Of a stretch of 64,000 nt of DNA, positions 28,401 to 43,400 are shown piece by piece. The notes below the pieces were generated by a model. That model was not told the DNA's origin. It saw nothing but the letters and a program-made list of their open reading frames with translations, and did no database searches. The position numbers and the translations under genes were made by a program. Each line of letters opens with the position of its first letter. The stretch's first letter is position 1. Source of the stretch: Bursaphelenchus xylophilus (Eukaryota; Nematoda; Chromadorea; Rhabditida; Aphelenchoididae); contig CAJFCV020000006.1 in NCBI GenBank assembly GCA_904066235.2, positions 372,001 to 436,000 of the forward strand, read 5' to 3'.

Positions 28401-31400
28401 GAATGAAATTTCAGAATGCGGAGTTTCAGCTTCTTTGGAGTCAAATTACGCCGGTAGCGAGCGAAAAACTTTGATATTGTACTAGAAAAGTGTTTAGAAA
28501 AAAAGTGAATTAGCGATGTCGGAGTGAAGGGACGTGGCATACACCGTTCGAACCATAATCGAATGAAATTTCAGAATGCGGAGTTTCAGCTTCTTTGGAG
28601 TCAAATTACGCCGGTAGCGAGCGAAAAACTTTGATATTGTACTAGAAAAGTGTTTAGAAAAAAAGTGAATTAGCGATGTCGGAGTGAAGGGACGTGGCAT
28701 ACACCGTTCGAACCATAATCGAATGAAATTTCAGAATGCGGAGTTTCAGCTTCTTTGGAGTCAAATTACGCCGGTAGCGAGCGAAAAACTTTGATATTGT
28801 ACTAGAAAAGTGTTTAGAAAAAAAGTGAATTAGCGATGTCGGAGTGAAGGGACGTGGCATACACCGTTCGAACCATAATCGAATGAAATTTCAGAATGCG
28901 GAGTTTCAGCTTCTTTGGAGTCAAATTACGCCGGTAGCGAGCGAAAAACTTTGATATTGTACTAGAAAAGTGTTTAGAAAAAAAGTGAATTAGCGATGTC
29001 GGAGTGAAGGGACGTGGCATACACCGTTCGAACCATAATCGAATGAAATTTCAGAATGCGGAGTTTCAGCTTCTTTGGAGTCAAATTACGCCGGTAGCGA
29101 GCGAAAAACTTTGATATTGTACTAGAAAAGTGTTTAGAAAAAAAGTGAATTAGCGATGTCGGAGTGAAGGGACGTGGCATACACCGTTCGAACCATAATC
29201 GAATGAAATTTCAGAATGCGGAGTTTCAGCTTCTTTGGAGTCAAATTACGCCGGTAGCGAGCGAAAAACTTTGATATTGTACTAGAAAAGTGTTTAGAAA
29301 AAAAGTGAATTAGCGATGTCGGAGTGAAGGGACGTGGCATACACCGTTCGAACCATAATCGAATGAAATTTCAGAATGCGGAGTTTCAGCTTCTTTGGAG
29401 TCAAATTACGCCGGTAGCGAGCGAAAAACTTTGATATTGTACTAGAAAAGTGTTTAGAAAAAAAGTGAATTAGCGATGTCGGAGTGAAGGGACGTGGCAT
29501 ACACCGTTCGAACCATAATCGAATGAAATTTCAGAATGCGGAGTTTCAGCTTCTTTGGAGTCAAATTACGCCGGTAGCGAGCGAAAAACTTTGATATTGT
29601 ACTAGAAAAGTGTTTAGAAAAAAAGTGAATTAGCGATGTCGGAGTGAAGGGACGTGGCATACACCGTTCGAACCATAATCGAATGAAATTTCAGAATGCG
29701 GAGTTTCAGCTTCTTTGGAGTCAAATTACGCCGGTAGCGAGCGAAAAACTTTGATATTGTACTAGAAAAGTGTTTAGAAAAAAAGTGAATTAGCGATGTC
29801 GGAGTGAAGGGACGTGGCATACACCGTTCGAACCATAATCGAATGAAATTTCAGAATGCGGAGTTTCAGCTTCTTTGGAGTCAAATTACGCCGGTAGCGA
29901 GCGAAAAACTTTGATATTGTACTAGAAAAGTGTTTAGAAAAAAGTGAATTAGCGATGTCGGAGTGAAGGGACGTGGCATACACCGTTCGAACCATAATCG
30001 AATGAAATTTCAGAATGCGGAGTTTCAGCTTCTTTGGAGTCAAATTACGCCGGTAGCGAGCGAAAAACTTTGATATTGTACTAGAAAAGTGTTTAGAAAA
30101 AAAGTGAATTAGCGATGTCGGAGTGAAGGGACGTGGCATACACCGTTCGAACCATAATCGAATGAAATTTCAGAATGCGGAGTTTCAGCTTCTTTGGAGT
30201 CAAATTACGCCGGTAGCGAGCGAAAAACTTTGATATTGTACTAGAAAAGTGTTTAGAAAAAAAGTGAATTAGCGATGTCGGAGTGAAGGGACGTGGCATA
30301 CACCGTTCGAACCATAATCGAATGAAATTTCAGAATGCGGAGTTTCAGCTTCTTTGGAGTCAAATTACGCCGGTAGCGAGCGAAAAACTTTGATATTGTA
30401 CTAGAAAAGTGTTTAGAAAAAAAGTGAATTAGCGATGTCGGAGTGAAGGGACGTGGCATACACCGTTCGAACCATAATCGAATGAAATTTCAGAATGCGG
30501 AGTTTCAGCTTCTTTGGAGTCAAATTACGCCGGTAGCGAGCGAAAAACTTTGATATTGTACTAGAAAAGTGTTTAGAAAAAAAGTGAATTAGCGATGTCG
30601 GAGTGAAGGGACGTGGCATACACCGTTCGAACCATAATCGAATGAAATTTCAGAATGCGGAGTTTCAGCTTCTTTGGAGTCAAATTACGCCGGTAGCGAG
30701 CGAAAAACTTTGATATTGTACTAGAAAAGTGTTTAGAAAAAAAGTGAATTAGCGATGTCGGAGTGAAGGGACGTGGCATACACCGTTCGAACCATAATCG
30801 AATGAAATTTCAGAATGCGGAGTTTCAGCTTCTTTGGAGTCAAATTACGCCGGTAGCGAGCGAAAAACTTTGATATTGTACTAGAAAAGTGTTTAGAAAA
30901 AAAGTGAATTAGCGATGTCGGAGTGAAGGGACGTGGCATACACCGTTCGAACCATAATCGAATGAAATTTCAGAATGCGGAGTTTCAGCTTCTTTGGAGT
31001 CAAATTACGCCGGTAGCGAGCGAAAAACTTTGATATTGTACTAGAAAAGTGTTTAGAAAAAAAGTGAATTAGCGATGTCGGAGTGAAGGGACGTGGCATA
31101 CACCGTTCGAACCATAATCGAATGAAATTTCAGAATGCGGAGTTTCAGCTTCTTTGGAGTCAAATTACGCCGGTAGCGAGCGAAAAACTTTGATATTGTA
31201 CTAGAAAAGTGTTTAGAAAAAAAGTGAATTAGCGATGTCGGAGTGAAGGGACGTGGCATACACCGTTCGAACCATAATCGAATGAAATTTCAGAATGCGG
31301 AGTTTCAGCTTCTTTGGAGTCAAATTACGCCGGTAGCGAGCGAAAAACTTTGATATTGTACTAGAAAAGTGTTTAGAAAAAAAGTGAATTAGCGATGTCG

Positions 31401-34400
31401 GAGTGAAGGGACGTGGCATACACCGTTCGAACCATAATCGAATGAAATTTCAGAATGCGGAGTTTCAGCTTCTTTGGAGTCAAATTACGCCGGTAGCGAG
31501 CGAAAAACTTTGATATTGTACTAGAAAAGTGTTTAGAAAAAAAGTGAATTAGCGATGTCGGAGTGAAGGGACGTGGCATACACCGTTCGAACCATAATCG
31601 AATGAAATTTCAGAATGCGGAGTTTCAGCTTCTTTGGAGTCAAATTACGCCGGTAGCGAGCGAAAAACTTTGATATTGTACTAGAAAAGTGTTTAGAAAA
31701 AAAGTGAATTAGCGATGTCGGAGTGAAGGGACGTGGCATACACCGTTCGAACCATAATCGAATGAAATTTCAGAATGCGGAGTTTCAGCTTCTTTGGAGT
31801 CAAATTACGCCGGTAGCGAGCGAAAAACTTTGATATTGTACTAGAAAAGTGTTTAGAAAAAAAGTGAATTAGCGATGTCGGAGTGAAGGGACGTGGCATA
31901 CACCGTTCGAACCATAATCGAATGAAATTTCAGAATGCGGAGTTTCAGCTTCTTTGGAGTCAAATTACGCCGGTAGCGAGCGAAAAACTTTGATATTGTA
32001 CTAGAAAAGTGTTTAGAAAAAAAGTGAATTAGCGATGTCGGAGTGAAGGGACGTGGCATACACCGTTCGAACCATAATCGAATGAAATTTCAGAATGCGG
32101 AGTTTCAGCTTCTTTGGAGTCAAATTACGCCGGTAGCGAGCGAAAAACTTTGATATTGTACTAGAAAAGTGTTTAGAAAAAAAGTGAATTAGCGATGTCG
32201 GAGTGAAGGGACGTGGCATACACCGTTCGAACCATAATCGAATGAAATTTCAGAATGCGGAGTTTCAGCTTCTTTGGAGTCAAATTACGCCGGTAGCGAG
32301 CGAAAAACTTTGATATTGTACTAGAAAAGTGTTTAGAAAAAAAGTGAATTAGCGATGTCGGAGTGAAGGGACGTGGCATACACCGTTCGAACCATAATCG
32401 AATGAAATTTCAGAATGCGGAGTTTCAGCTTCTTTGGAGTCAAATTACGCCGGTAGCGAGCGAAAAACTTTGATATTGTACTAGAAAAGTGTTTAGAAAA
32501 AAAGTGAATTAGCGATGTCGGAGTGAAGGGACGTGGCATACACCGTTCGAACCATAATCGAATGAAATTTCAGAATGCGGAGTTTCAGCTTCTTTGGAGT
32601 CAAATTACGCCGGTAGCGAGCGAAAAACTTTGATATTGTACTAGAAAAGTGTTTAGAAAAAAAGTGAATTAGCGATGTCGGAGTGAAGGGACGTGGCATA
32701 CACCGTTCGAACCATAATCGAATGAAATTTCAGAATGCGGAGTTTCAGCTTCTTTGGAGTCAAATTACGCCGGTAGCGAGCGAAAAACTTTGATATTGTA
32801 CTAGAAAAGTGTTTAGAAAAAAAGTGAATTAGCGATGTCGGAGTGAAGGGACGTGGCATACACCGTTCGAACCATAATCGAATGAAATTTCAGAATGCGG
32901 AGTTTCAGCTTCTTTGGAGTCAAATTACGCCGGTAGCGAGCGAAAAACTTTGATATTGTACTAGAAAAGTGTTTAGAAAAAAAGTGAATTAGCGATGTCG
33001 GAGTGAAGGGACGTGGCATACACCGTTCGAACCATAATCGAATGAAATTTCAGAATGCGGAGTTTCAGCTTCTTTGGAGTCAAATTACGCCGGTAGCGAG
33101 CGAAAAACTTTGATATTGTACTAGAAAAGTGTTTAGAAAAAAAGTGAATTAGCGATGTCGGAGTGAAGGGACGTGGCATACACCGTTCGAACCATAATCG
33201 AATGAAATTTCAGAATGCGGAGTTTCAGCTTCTTTGGAGTCAAATTACGCCGGTAGCGAGCGAAAAACTTTGATATTGTACTAGAAAAGTGTTTAGAAAA
33301 AAAGTGAATTAGCGATGTCGGAGTGAAGGGACGTGGCATACACCGTTCGAACCATAATCGAATGAAATTTCAGAATGCGGAGTTTCAGCTTCTTTGGAGT
33401 CAAATTACGCCGGTAGCGAGCGAAAAACTTTGATATTGTACTAGAAAAGTGTTTAGAAAAAAAGTGAATTAGCGATGTCGGAGTGAAGGGACGTGGCATA
33501 CACCGTTCGAACCATAATCGAATGAAATTTCAGAATGCGGAGTTTCAGCTTCTTTGGAGTCAAATTACGCCGGTAGCGAGCGAAAAACTTTGATATTGTA
33601 CTAGAAAAGTGTTTAGAAAAAAAGTGAATTAGCGATGTCGGAGTGAAGGGACGTGGCATACACCGTTCGAACCATAATCGAATGAAATTTCAGAATGCGG
33701 AGTTTCAGCTTCTTTGGAGTCAAATTACGCCGGTAGCGAGCGAAAAACTTTGATATTGTACTAGAAAAGTGTTTAGAAAAAAAGTGAATTAGCGATGTCG
33801 GAGTGAAGGGACGTGGCATACACCGTTCGAACCATAATCGAATGAAATTTCAGAATGCGGAGTTTCAGCTTCTTTGGAGTCAAATTACGCCGGTAGCGAG
33901 CGAAAAACTTTGATATTGTACTAGAAAAGTGTTTAGAAAAAAAGTGAATTAGCGATGTCGGAGTGAAGGGACGTGGCATACACCGTTCGAACCATAATCG
34001 AATGAAATTTCAGAATGCGGAGTTTCAGCTTCTTTGGAGTCAAATTACGCCGGTAGCGAGCGAAAAACTTTGATATTGTACTAGAAAAGTGTTTAGAAAA
34101 AAAGTGAATTAGCGATGTCGGAGTGAAGGGACGTGGCATACACCGTTCGAACCATAATCGAATGAAATTTCAGAATGCGGAGTTTCAGCTTCTTTGGAGT
34201 CAAATTACGCCGGTAGCGAGCGAAAAACTTTGATATTGTACTAGAAAAGTGTTTAGAAAAAAAGTGAATTAGCGATGTCGGAGTGAAGGGACGTGGCATA
34301 CACCGTTCGAACCATAATCGAATGAAATTTCAGAATGCGGAGTTTCAGCTTCTTTGGAGTCAAATTACGCCGGTAGCGAGCGAAAAACTTTGATATTGTA

Positions 34401-37400
34401 CTAGAAAAGTGTTTAGAAAAAAGTGAATTAGCGATGTCGGAGTGAAGGGACGTGGCATACACCGTTCGAACCATAATCGAATGAAATTTCAGAATGCGGA
34501 GTTTCAGCTTCTTTGGAGTCAAATTACGCCGGTAGCGAGCGAAAAACTTTGATATTGTACTAGAAAAGTGTTTAGAAAAAAAGTGAATTAGCGATGTCGG
34601 AGTGAAGGGACGTGGCATACACCGTTCGAACCATAATCGAATGAAATTTCAGAATGCGGAGTTTCAGCTTCTTTGGAGTCAAATTACGCCGGTAGCGAGC
34701 GAAAAACTTTGATATTGTACTAGAAAAGTGTTTAGAAAAAAAGTGAATTAGCGATGTCGGAGTGAAGGGACGTGGCATACACCGTTCGAACCATAATCGA
34801 ATGAAATTTCAGAATGCGGAGTTTCAGCTTCTTTGGAGTCAAATTACGCCGGTAGCGAGCGAAAAACTTTGATATTGTACTAGAAAAGTGTTTAGAAAAA
34901 AAGTGAATTAGCGATGTCGGAGTGAAGGGACGTGGCATACACCGTTCGAACCATAATCGAATGAAATTTCAGAATGCGGAGTTTCAGCTTCTTTGGAGTC
35001 AAATTACGCCGGTAGCGAGCGAAAAACTTTGATATTGTACTAGAAAAGTGTTTAGAAAAAAGTGAATTAGCGATGTCGGAGTGAAGGGACGTGGCATACA
35101 CCGTTCGAACCATAATCGAATGAAATTTCAGAATGCGGAGTTTCAGCTTCTTTGGAGTCAAATTACGCCGGTAGCGAGCGAAAAACTTTGATATTGTACT
35201 AGAAAAGTGTTTAGAAAAAAAGTGAATTAGCGATGTCGGAGTGAAGGGACGTGGCATACACCGTTCGAACCATAATCGAATGAAATTTCAGAATGCGGAG
35301 TTTCAGCTTCTTTGGAGTCAAATTACGCCGGTAGCGAGCGAAAAACTTTGATATTGTACTAGAAAAGTGTTTAGAAAAAAAGTGAATTAGCGATGTCGGA
35401 GTGAAGGGACGTGGCATACACCGTTCGAACCATAATCGAATGAAATTTCAGAATGCGGAGTTTCAGCTTCTTTGGAGTCAAATTACGCCGGTAGCGAGCG
35501 AAAAACTTTGATATTGTACTAGAAAAGTGTTTAGAAAAAAAGTGAATTAGCGATGTCGGAGTGAAGGGACGTGGCATACACCGTTCGAACCATAATCGAA
35601 TGAAATTTCAGAATGCGGAGTTTCAGCTTCTTTGGAGTCAAATTACGCCGGTAGCGAGCGAAAAACTTTGATATTGTACTAGAAAAGTGTTTAGAAAAAA
35701 AGTGAATTAGCGATGTCGGAGTGAAGGGACGTGGCATACACCGTTCGAACCATAATCGAATGAAATTTCAGAATGCGGAGTTTCAGCTTCTTTGGAGTCA
35801 AATTACGCCGGTAGCGAGCGAAAAACTTTGATATTGTACTAGAAAAGTGTTTAGAAAAAAGTGAATTAGCGATGTCGGAGTGAAGGGACGTGGCATACAC
35901 CGTTCGAACCATAATCGAATGAAATTTCAGAATGCGGAGTTTCAGCTTCTTTGGAGTCAAATTACGCCGGTAGCGAGCGAAAAACTTTGATATTGTACTA
36001 GAAAAGTGTTTAGAAAAAAAGTGAATTAGCGATGTCGGAGTGAAGGGACGTGGCATACACCGTTCGAACCATAATCGAATGAAATTTCAGAATGCGGAGT
36101 TTCAGCTTCTTTGGAGTCAAATTACGCCGGTAGCGAGCGAAAAACTTTGATATTGTACTAGAAAAGTGTTTAGAAAAAAAGTGAATTAGCGATGTCGGAG
36201 TGAAGGGACGTGGCATACACCGTTCGAACCATAATCGAATGAAATTTCAGAATGCGGAGTTTCAGCTTCTTTGGAGTCAAATTACGCCGGTAGCGAGCGA
36301 AAAACTTTGATATTGTACTAGAAAAGTGTTTAGAAAAAAAGTGAATTAGCGATGTCGGAGTGAAGGGACGTGGCATACACCGTTCGAACCATAATCGAAT
36401 GAAATTTCAGAATGCGGAGTTTCAGCTTCTTTGGAGTCAAATTACGCCGGTAGCGAGCGAAAAACTTTGATATTGTACTAGAAAAGTGTTTAGAAAAAAA
36501 GTGAATTAGCGATGTCGGAGTGAAGGGACGTGGCATACACCGTTCGAACCATAATCGAATGAAATTTCAGAATGCGGAGTTTCAGCTTCTTTGGAGTCAA
36601 ATTACGCCGGTAGCGAGCGAAAAACTTTGATATTGTACTAGAAAAGTGTTTAGAAAAAAGTGAATTAGCGATGTCGGAGTGAAGGGACGTGGCATACACC
36701 GTTCGAACCATAATCGAATGAAATTTCAGAATGCGGAGTTTCAGCTTCTTTGGAGTCAAATTACGCCGGTAGCGAGCGAAAAACTTTGATATTGTACTAG
36801 AAAAGTGTTTAGAAAAAAAGTGAATTAGCGATGTCGGAGTGAAGGGACGTGGCATACACCGTTCGAACCATAATCGAATGAAATTTCAGAATGCGGAGTT
36901 TCAGCTTCTTTGGAGTCAAATTACGCCGGTAGCGAGCGAAAAACTTTGATATTGTACTAGAAAAGTGTTTAGAAAAAAAGTGAATTAGCGATGTCGGAGT
37001 GAAGGGACGTGGCATACACCGTTCGAACCATAATCGAATGAAATTTCAGAATGCGGAGTTTCAGCTTCTTTGGAGTCAAATTACGCCGGTAGCGAGCGAA
37101 AAACTTTGATATTGTACTAGAAAAGTGTTTAGAAAAAAAGTGAATTAGCGATGTCGGAGTGAAGGGACGTGGCATACACCGTTCGAACCATAATCGAATG
37201 AAATTTCAGAATGCGGAGTTTCAGCTTCTTTGGAGTCAAATTACGCCGGTAGCGAGCGAAAAACTTTGATATTGTACTAGAAAAGTGTTTAGAAAAAAGT
37301 GAATTAGCGATGTCGGAGTGAAGGGACGTGGCATACACCGTTCGAACCATAATCGAATGAAATTTCAGAATGCGGAGTTTCAGCTTCTTTGGAGTCAAAT

Positions 37401-40400
37401 TACGCCGGTAGCGAGCGAAAAACTTTGATATTGTACTAGAAAAGTGTTTAGAAAAAAGTGAATTAGCGATGTCGGAGTGAAGGGACGTGGCATACACCGT
37501 TCGAACCATAATCGAATGAAATTTCAGAATGCGGAGTTTCAGCTTCTTTGGAGTCAAATTACGCCGGTAGCGAGCGAAAAACTTTGATATTGTACTAGAA
37601 AAGTGTTTAGAAAAAAAGTGAATTAGCGATGTCGGAGTGAAGGGACGTGGCATACACCGTTCGAACCATAATCGAATGAAATTTCAGAATGCGGAGTTTC
37701 AGCTTTTTTGGAGTCAAATTACGCCGGTAGCGAGCGAAAAACTTTGATATTGTACTAGAAAAGTGTTTAGAAAAAAAGTGAATTAGCGATGTCGGAGTGA
37801 AGGGACGTGGCATACACCGTTCGAACCATAATCGAATGAAATTTCAGAATGCGGAGTTTCAGCTTCTTTGGAGTCAAATTACGCCGGTAGCGAGCGAAAA
37901 ACTTTGATATTGTACTAGAAAAGTGTTTAGAAAAAAAGTGAATTAGCGATGTCGGAGTGAAGGGACGTGGCATACACCGTTCGAACCATAATCGAATGAA
38001 ATTTCAGAATGCGGAGTTTCAGCTTCTTTGGAGTCAAATTACGCCGGTAGCGAGCGAAAAACTTTGATATTGTACTAGAAAAGTGTTTAGAAAAAAAGTG
38101 AATTAGCGATGTCGGAGTGAAGGGACGTGGCATACACCGTTCGAACCATAATCGAATGAAATTTCAGAATGCGGAGTTTCAGCTTCTTTGGAGTCAAATT
38201 ACGCCGGTAGCGAGCGAAAAACTTTGATATTGTACTAGAAAAGTGTTTAGAAAAAAAGTGAATTAGCGATGTCGGAGTGAAGGGACGTGGCATACACCGT
38301 TCGAACCATAATCGAATGAAATTTCAGAATGCGGAGTTTCAGCTTCTTTGGAGTCAAATTACGCCGGTAGCGAGCGAAAAACTTTGATATTGTACTAGAA
38401 AAGTGTTTAGAAAAAAGTGAATTAGCGATGTCGGAGTGAAGGGACGTGGCATACACCGTTCGAACCATAATCGAATGAAATTTCAGAATGCGGAGTTTCA
38501 GCTTTTTTGGAGTCAAATTACGCCGGTAGCGAGCGAAAAACTTTGATATTGTACTAGAAAAGTGTTTAGAAAAAAAGTGAATTAGCGATGTCGGAGTGAA
38601 GGGACGTGGCATACACCGTTCGAACCATAATCGAATGAAATTTCAGAATGCGGAGTTTCAGCTTCTTTGGAGTCAAATTACGCCGGTAGCGAGCGAAAAA
38701 CTTTGATATTGTACTAGAAAAGTGTTTAGAAAAAAAGTGAATTAGCGATGTCGGAGTGAAGGGACGTGGCATACACCGTTCGAACCATAATCGAATGAAA
38801 TTTCAGAATGCGGAGTTTCAGCTTCTTTGGAGTCAAATTACGCCGGTAGCGAGCGAAAAACTTTGATATTGTACTAGAAAAGTGTTTAGAAAAAAGTGAA
38901 TTAGCGATGTCGGAGTGAAGGGACGTGGCATACACCGTTCGAACCATAATCGAATGAAATTTCAGAATGCGGAGTTTCAGCTTCTTTGAGTCAAATTACG
39001 CCGGTAGCGAGCGAAAAACTTTGATATTGTACTAGAAAAGTGTTTAGAAAAAAGTGAATTAGCGATGTCGGAGTGAAGGGACGTGGCATACACCGTTCGA
39101 ACCATAATCGAATGAAATTTCAGAATGCGGAGTTTCAGCTTCTTTGGAGTCAAATTACGCCGGTAGCGAGCGAAAAACTTTGATATTGTACTAGAAAAGT
39201 GTTTAGAAAAAAAGTGAATTAGCGATGTCGGAGTGAAGGGACGTGGCATACACCGTTCGAACCATAATCGAATGAAATTTCAGAATGCGGAGTTTCAGCT
39301 TCTTTGGAGTCAAATTACGCCGGTAGCGAGCGAAAAACTTTGATATTGTACTAGAAAAGTGTTTAGAAAAAAGTGAATTAGCGATGTCGGAGTGAAGGGA
39401 CGTGGCATACACCGTTCGAACCATAATCGAATGAAATTTCAGAATGCGGAGTTTCAGCTTCTTTGGAGTCAAATTACGCCGGTAGCGAGCGAAAAACTTT
39501 GATATTGTACTAGAAAAGTGTTTAGAAAAAAAGTGAATTAGCGATGTCGGAGTGAAGGGACGTGGCATACACCGTTCGAACCATAATCGAATGAAATTTC
39601 AGAATGCGGAGTTTCAGCTTCTTTGGAGTCAAATTACGCCGGTAGCGAGCGAAAAACTTTGATATTGTACTAGAAAAGTGTTTAGAAAAAAAGTGAATTA
39701 GCGATGTCGGAGTGAAGGGACGTGGCATACACCGTTCGAACCATAATCGAATGAAATTTCAGAATGCGGAGTTTCAGCTTCTTTGGAGTCAAATTACGCC
39801 GGTAGCGAGCGAAAAACTTTGATATTGTACTAGAAAAGTGTTTAGAAAAAAGTGAATTAGCGATGTCGGAGTGAAGGGACGTGGCATACACCGTTCGAAC
39901 CATAATCGAATGAAATTTCAGAATGCGGAGTTTCAGCTTCTTTGGAGTCAAATTACGCCGGTAGCGAGCGAAAAACTTTGATATTGTACTAGAAAAGTGT
40001 TTAGAAAAAAAGTGAATTAGCGATGTCGGAGTGAAGGGACGTGGCATACACCGTTCGAACCATAATCGAATGAAATTTCAGAATGCGGAGTTTCAGCTTC
40101 TTTGGAGTCAAATTACGCCGGTAGCGAGCGAAAAACTTTGATATTGTACTAGAAAAGTGTTTAGAAAAAAGTGAATTAGCGATGTCGGAGTGAAGGGACG
40201 TGGCATACACCGTTCGAACCATAATCGAATGAAATTTCAGAATGCGGAGTTTCAGCTTCTTTGGAGTCAAATTACGCCGGTAGCGAGCGAAAAACTTTGA
40301 TATTGTACTAGAAAAGTGTTTAGAAAAAAAGTGAATTAGCGATGTCGGAGTGAAGGGACGTGGCATACACCGTTCGAACCATAATCGAATGAAATTTCAG

Positions 40401-43400
40401 AATGCGGAGTTTCAGCTTCTTTGGAGTCAAATTACGCCGGTAGCGAGCGAAAAACTTTGATATTGTACTAGAAAAGTGTTTAGAAAAAAGTGAATTAGCG
40501 ATGTCGGAGTGAAGGGACGTGGCATACACCGTTCGAACCATAATCGAATGAAATTTCAGAATGCGGAGTTTCAGCTTCTTTGGAGTCAAATTACGCCGGT
40601 AGCGAGCGAAAAACTTTGATATTGTACTAGAAAAGTGTTTAGAAAAAAGTGAATTAGCGATGTCGGAGTGAAGGGACGTGGCATACACCGTTCGAACCAT
40701 AATCGAATGAAATTTCAGAATGCGGAGTTTCAGCTTCTTTGAGTCAAATTACGCCGGTAGCGAGCGAAAAACTTTGATATTGTACTAGAAAAGTGTTTAG
40801 AAAAAAAGTGAATTAGCGATGTCGGAGTGAAGGGACGTGGCATACACCGTTCGAACCATAATCGAATGAAATTTCAGAATGCGGAGTTTCAGCTTCTTTG
40901 GAGTCAAATTACGCCGGTAGCGAGCGAAAAACTTTGATATTGTACTAGAAAAGTGTTTAGAAAAAAAGTGAATTAGCGATGTCGGAGTGAAGGGACGTGG
41001 CATACACCGTTCGAACCATAATCGAATGAAATTTCAGAATGCGGAGTTTCAGCTTCTTTGGAGTCAAATTACGCCGGTAGCGAGCGAAAAACTTTGATAT
41101 TGTACTAGAAAAGTGTTTAGAAAAAAAGTGAATTAGCGATGTCGGAGTGAAGGGACGTGGCATACACCGTTCGAACCATAATCGAATGAAATTTCAGAAT
41201 GCGGAGTTTCAGCTTCTTTGGAGTCAAATTACGCCGGTAGCGAGCGAAAAACTTTGATATTGTACTAGAAAAGTGTTTAGAAAAAAAGTGAATTAGCGAT
41301 GTCGGAGTGAAGGGACGTGGCATACACCGTTCGAACCATAATCGAATGAAATTTCAGAATGCGGAGTTTCAGCTTCTTTGGAGTCAAATTACGCCGGTAG
41401 CGAGCGAAAAACTTTGATATTGTACTAGAAAAGTGTTTAGAAAAAAAGTGAATTAGCGATGTCGGAGTGAAGGGACGTGGCATACACCGTTCGAACCATA
41501 ATCGAATGAAATTTCAGAATGCGGAGTTTCAGCTTCTTTGGAGTCAAATTACGCCGGTAGCGAGCGAAAAACTTTGATATTGTACTAGAAAAGTGTTTAG
41601 AAAAAAAGTGAATTAGCGATGTCGGAGTGAAGGGACGTGGCATACACCGTTCGAACCATAATCGAATGAAATTTCAGAATGCGGAGTTTCAGCTTCTTTG
41701 GAGTCAAATTACGCCGGTAGCGAGCGAAAAACTTTGATATTGTACTAGAAAAGTGTTTAGAAAAAAAGTGAATTAGCGATGTCGGAGTGAAGGGACGTGG
41801 CATACACCGTTCGAACCATAATCGAATGAAATTTCAGAATGCGGAGTTTCAGCTTCTTTGGAGTCAAATTACGCCGGTAGCGAGCGAAAAACTTTGATAT
41901 TGTACTAGAAAAGTGTTTAGAAAAAAGTGAATTAGCGATGTCGGAGTGAAGGGACGTGGCATACACCGTTCGAACCATAATCGAATGAAATTTCAGAATG
42001 CGGAGTTTCAGCTTCTTTGGAGTCAAATTACGCCGGTAGCGAGCGAAAAACTTTGATATTGTACTAGAAAAGTGTTTAGAAAAAAAGTGAATTAGCGATG
42101 TCGGAGTGAAGGGACGTGGCATACACCGTTCGAACCATAATCGAATGAAATTTCAGAATGCGGAGTTTCAGCTTCTTTGGAGTCAAATTACGCCGGTAGC
42201 GAGCGAAAAACTTTGATATTGTACTAGAAAAGTGTTTAGAAAAAAAGTGAATTAGCGATGTCGGAGTGAAGGGACGTGGCATACACCGTTCGAACCATAA
42301 TCGAATGAAATTTCAGAATGCGGAGTTTCAGCTTCTTTGGAGTCAAATTACGCCGGTAGCGAGCGAAAAACTTTGATATTGTACTAGAAAAGTGTTTAGA
42401 AAAAAAGTGAATTAGCGATGTCGGAGTGAAGGGACGTGGCATACACCGTTCGAACCATAATCGAATGAAATTTCAGAATGCGGAGTTTCAGCTTCTTTGG
42501 AGTCAAATTACGCCGGTAGCGAGCGAAAAACTTTGATATTGTACTAGAAAAGTGTTTAGAAAAAAAGTGAATTAGCGATGTCGGAGTGAAGGGACGTGGC
42601 ATACACCGTTCGAACCATAATCGAATGAAATTTCAGAATGCGGAGTTTCAGCTTCTTTGGAGTCAAATTACGCCGGTAGCGAGCGAAAAACTTTGATATT
42701 GTACTAGAAAAGTGTTTAGAAAAAAAGTGAATTAGCGATGTCGGAGTGAAGGGACGTGGCATACACCGTTCGAACCATAATCGAATGAAATTTCAGAATG
42801 CGGAGTTTCAGCTTCTTTGGAGTCAAATTACGCCGGTAGCGAGCGAAAAACTTTGATATTGTACTAGAAAAGTGTTTAGAAAAAAAGTGAATTAGCGATG
42901 TCGGAGTGAAGGGACGTGGCATACACCGTTCGAACCATAATCGAATGAAATTTCAGAATGCGGAGTTTCAGCTTCTTTGGAGTCAAATTACGCCGGTAGC
43001 GAGCGAAAAACTTTGATATTGTACTAGAAAAGTGTTTAGAAAAAAAGTGAATTAGCGATGTCGGAGTGAAGGGACGTGGCATACACCGTTCGAACCATAA
43101 TCGAATGAAATTTCAGAATGCGGAGTTTCAGCTTCTTTGGAGTCAAATTACGCCGGTAGCGAGCGAAAAACTTTGATATTGTACTAGAAAAGTGTTTAGA
43201 AAAAAAGTGAATTAGCGATGTCGGAGTGAAGGGACGTGGCATACACCGTTCGAACCATAATCGAATGAAATTTCAGAATGCGGAGTTTCAGCTTCTTTGG
43301 AGTCAAATTACGCCGGTAGCGAGCGAAAAACTTTGATATTGTACTAGAAAAGTGTTTAGAAAAAAAGTGAATTAGCGATGTCGGAGTGAAGGGACGTGGC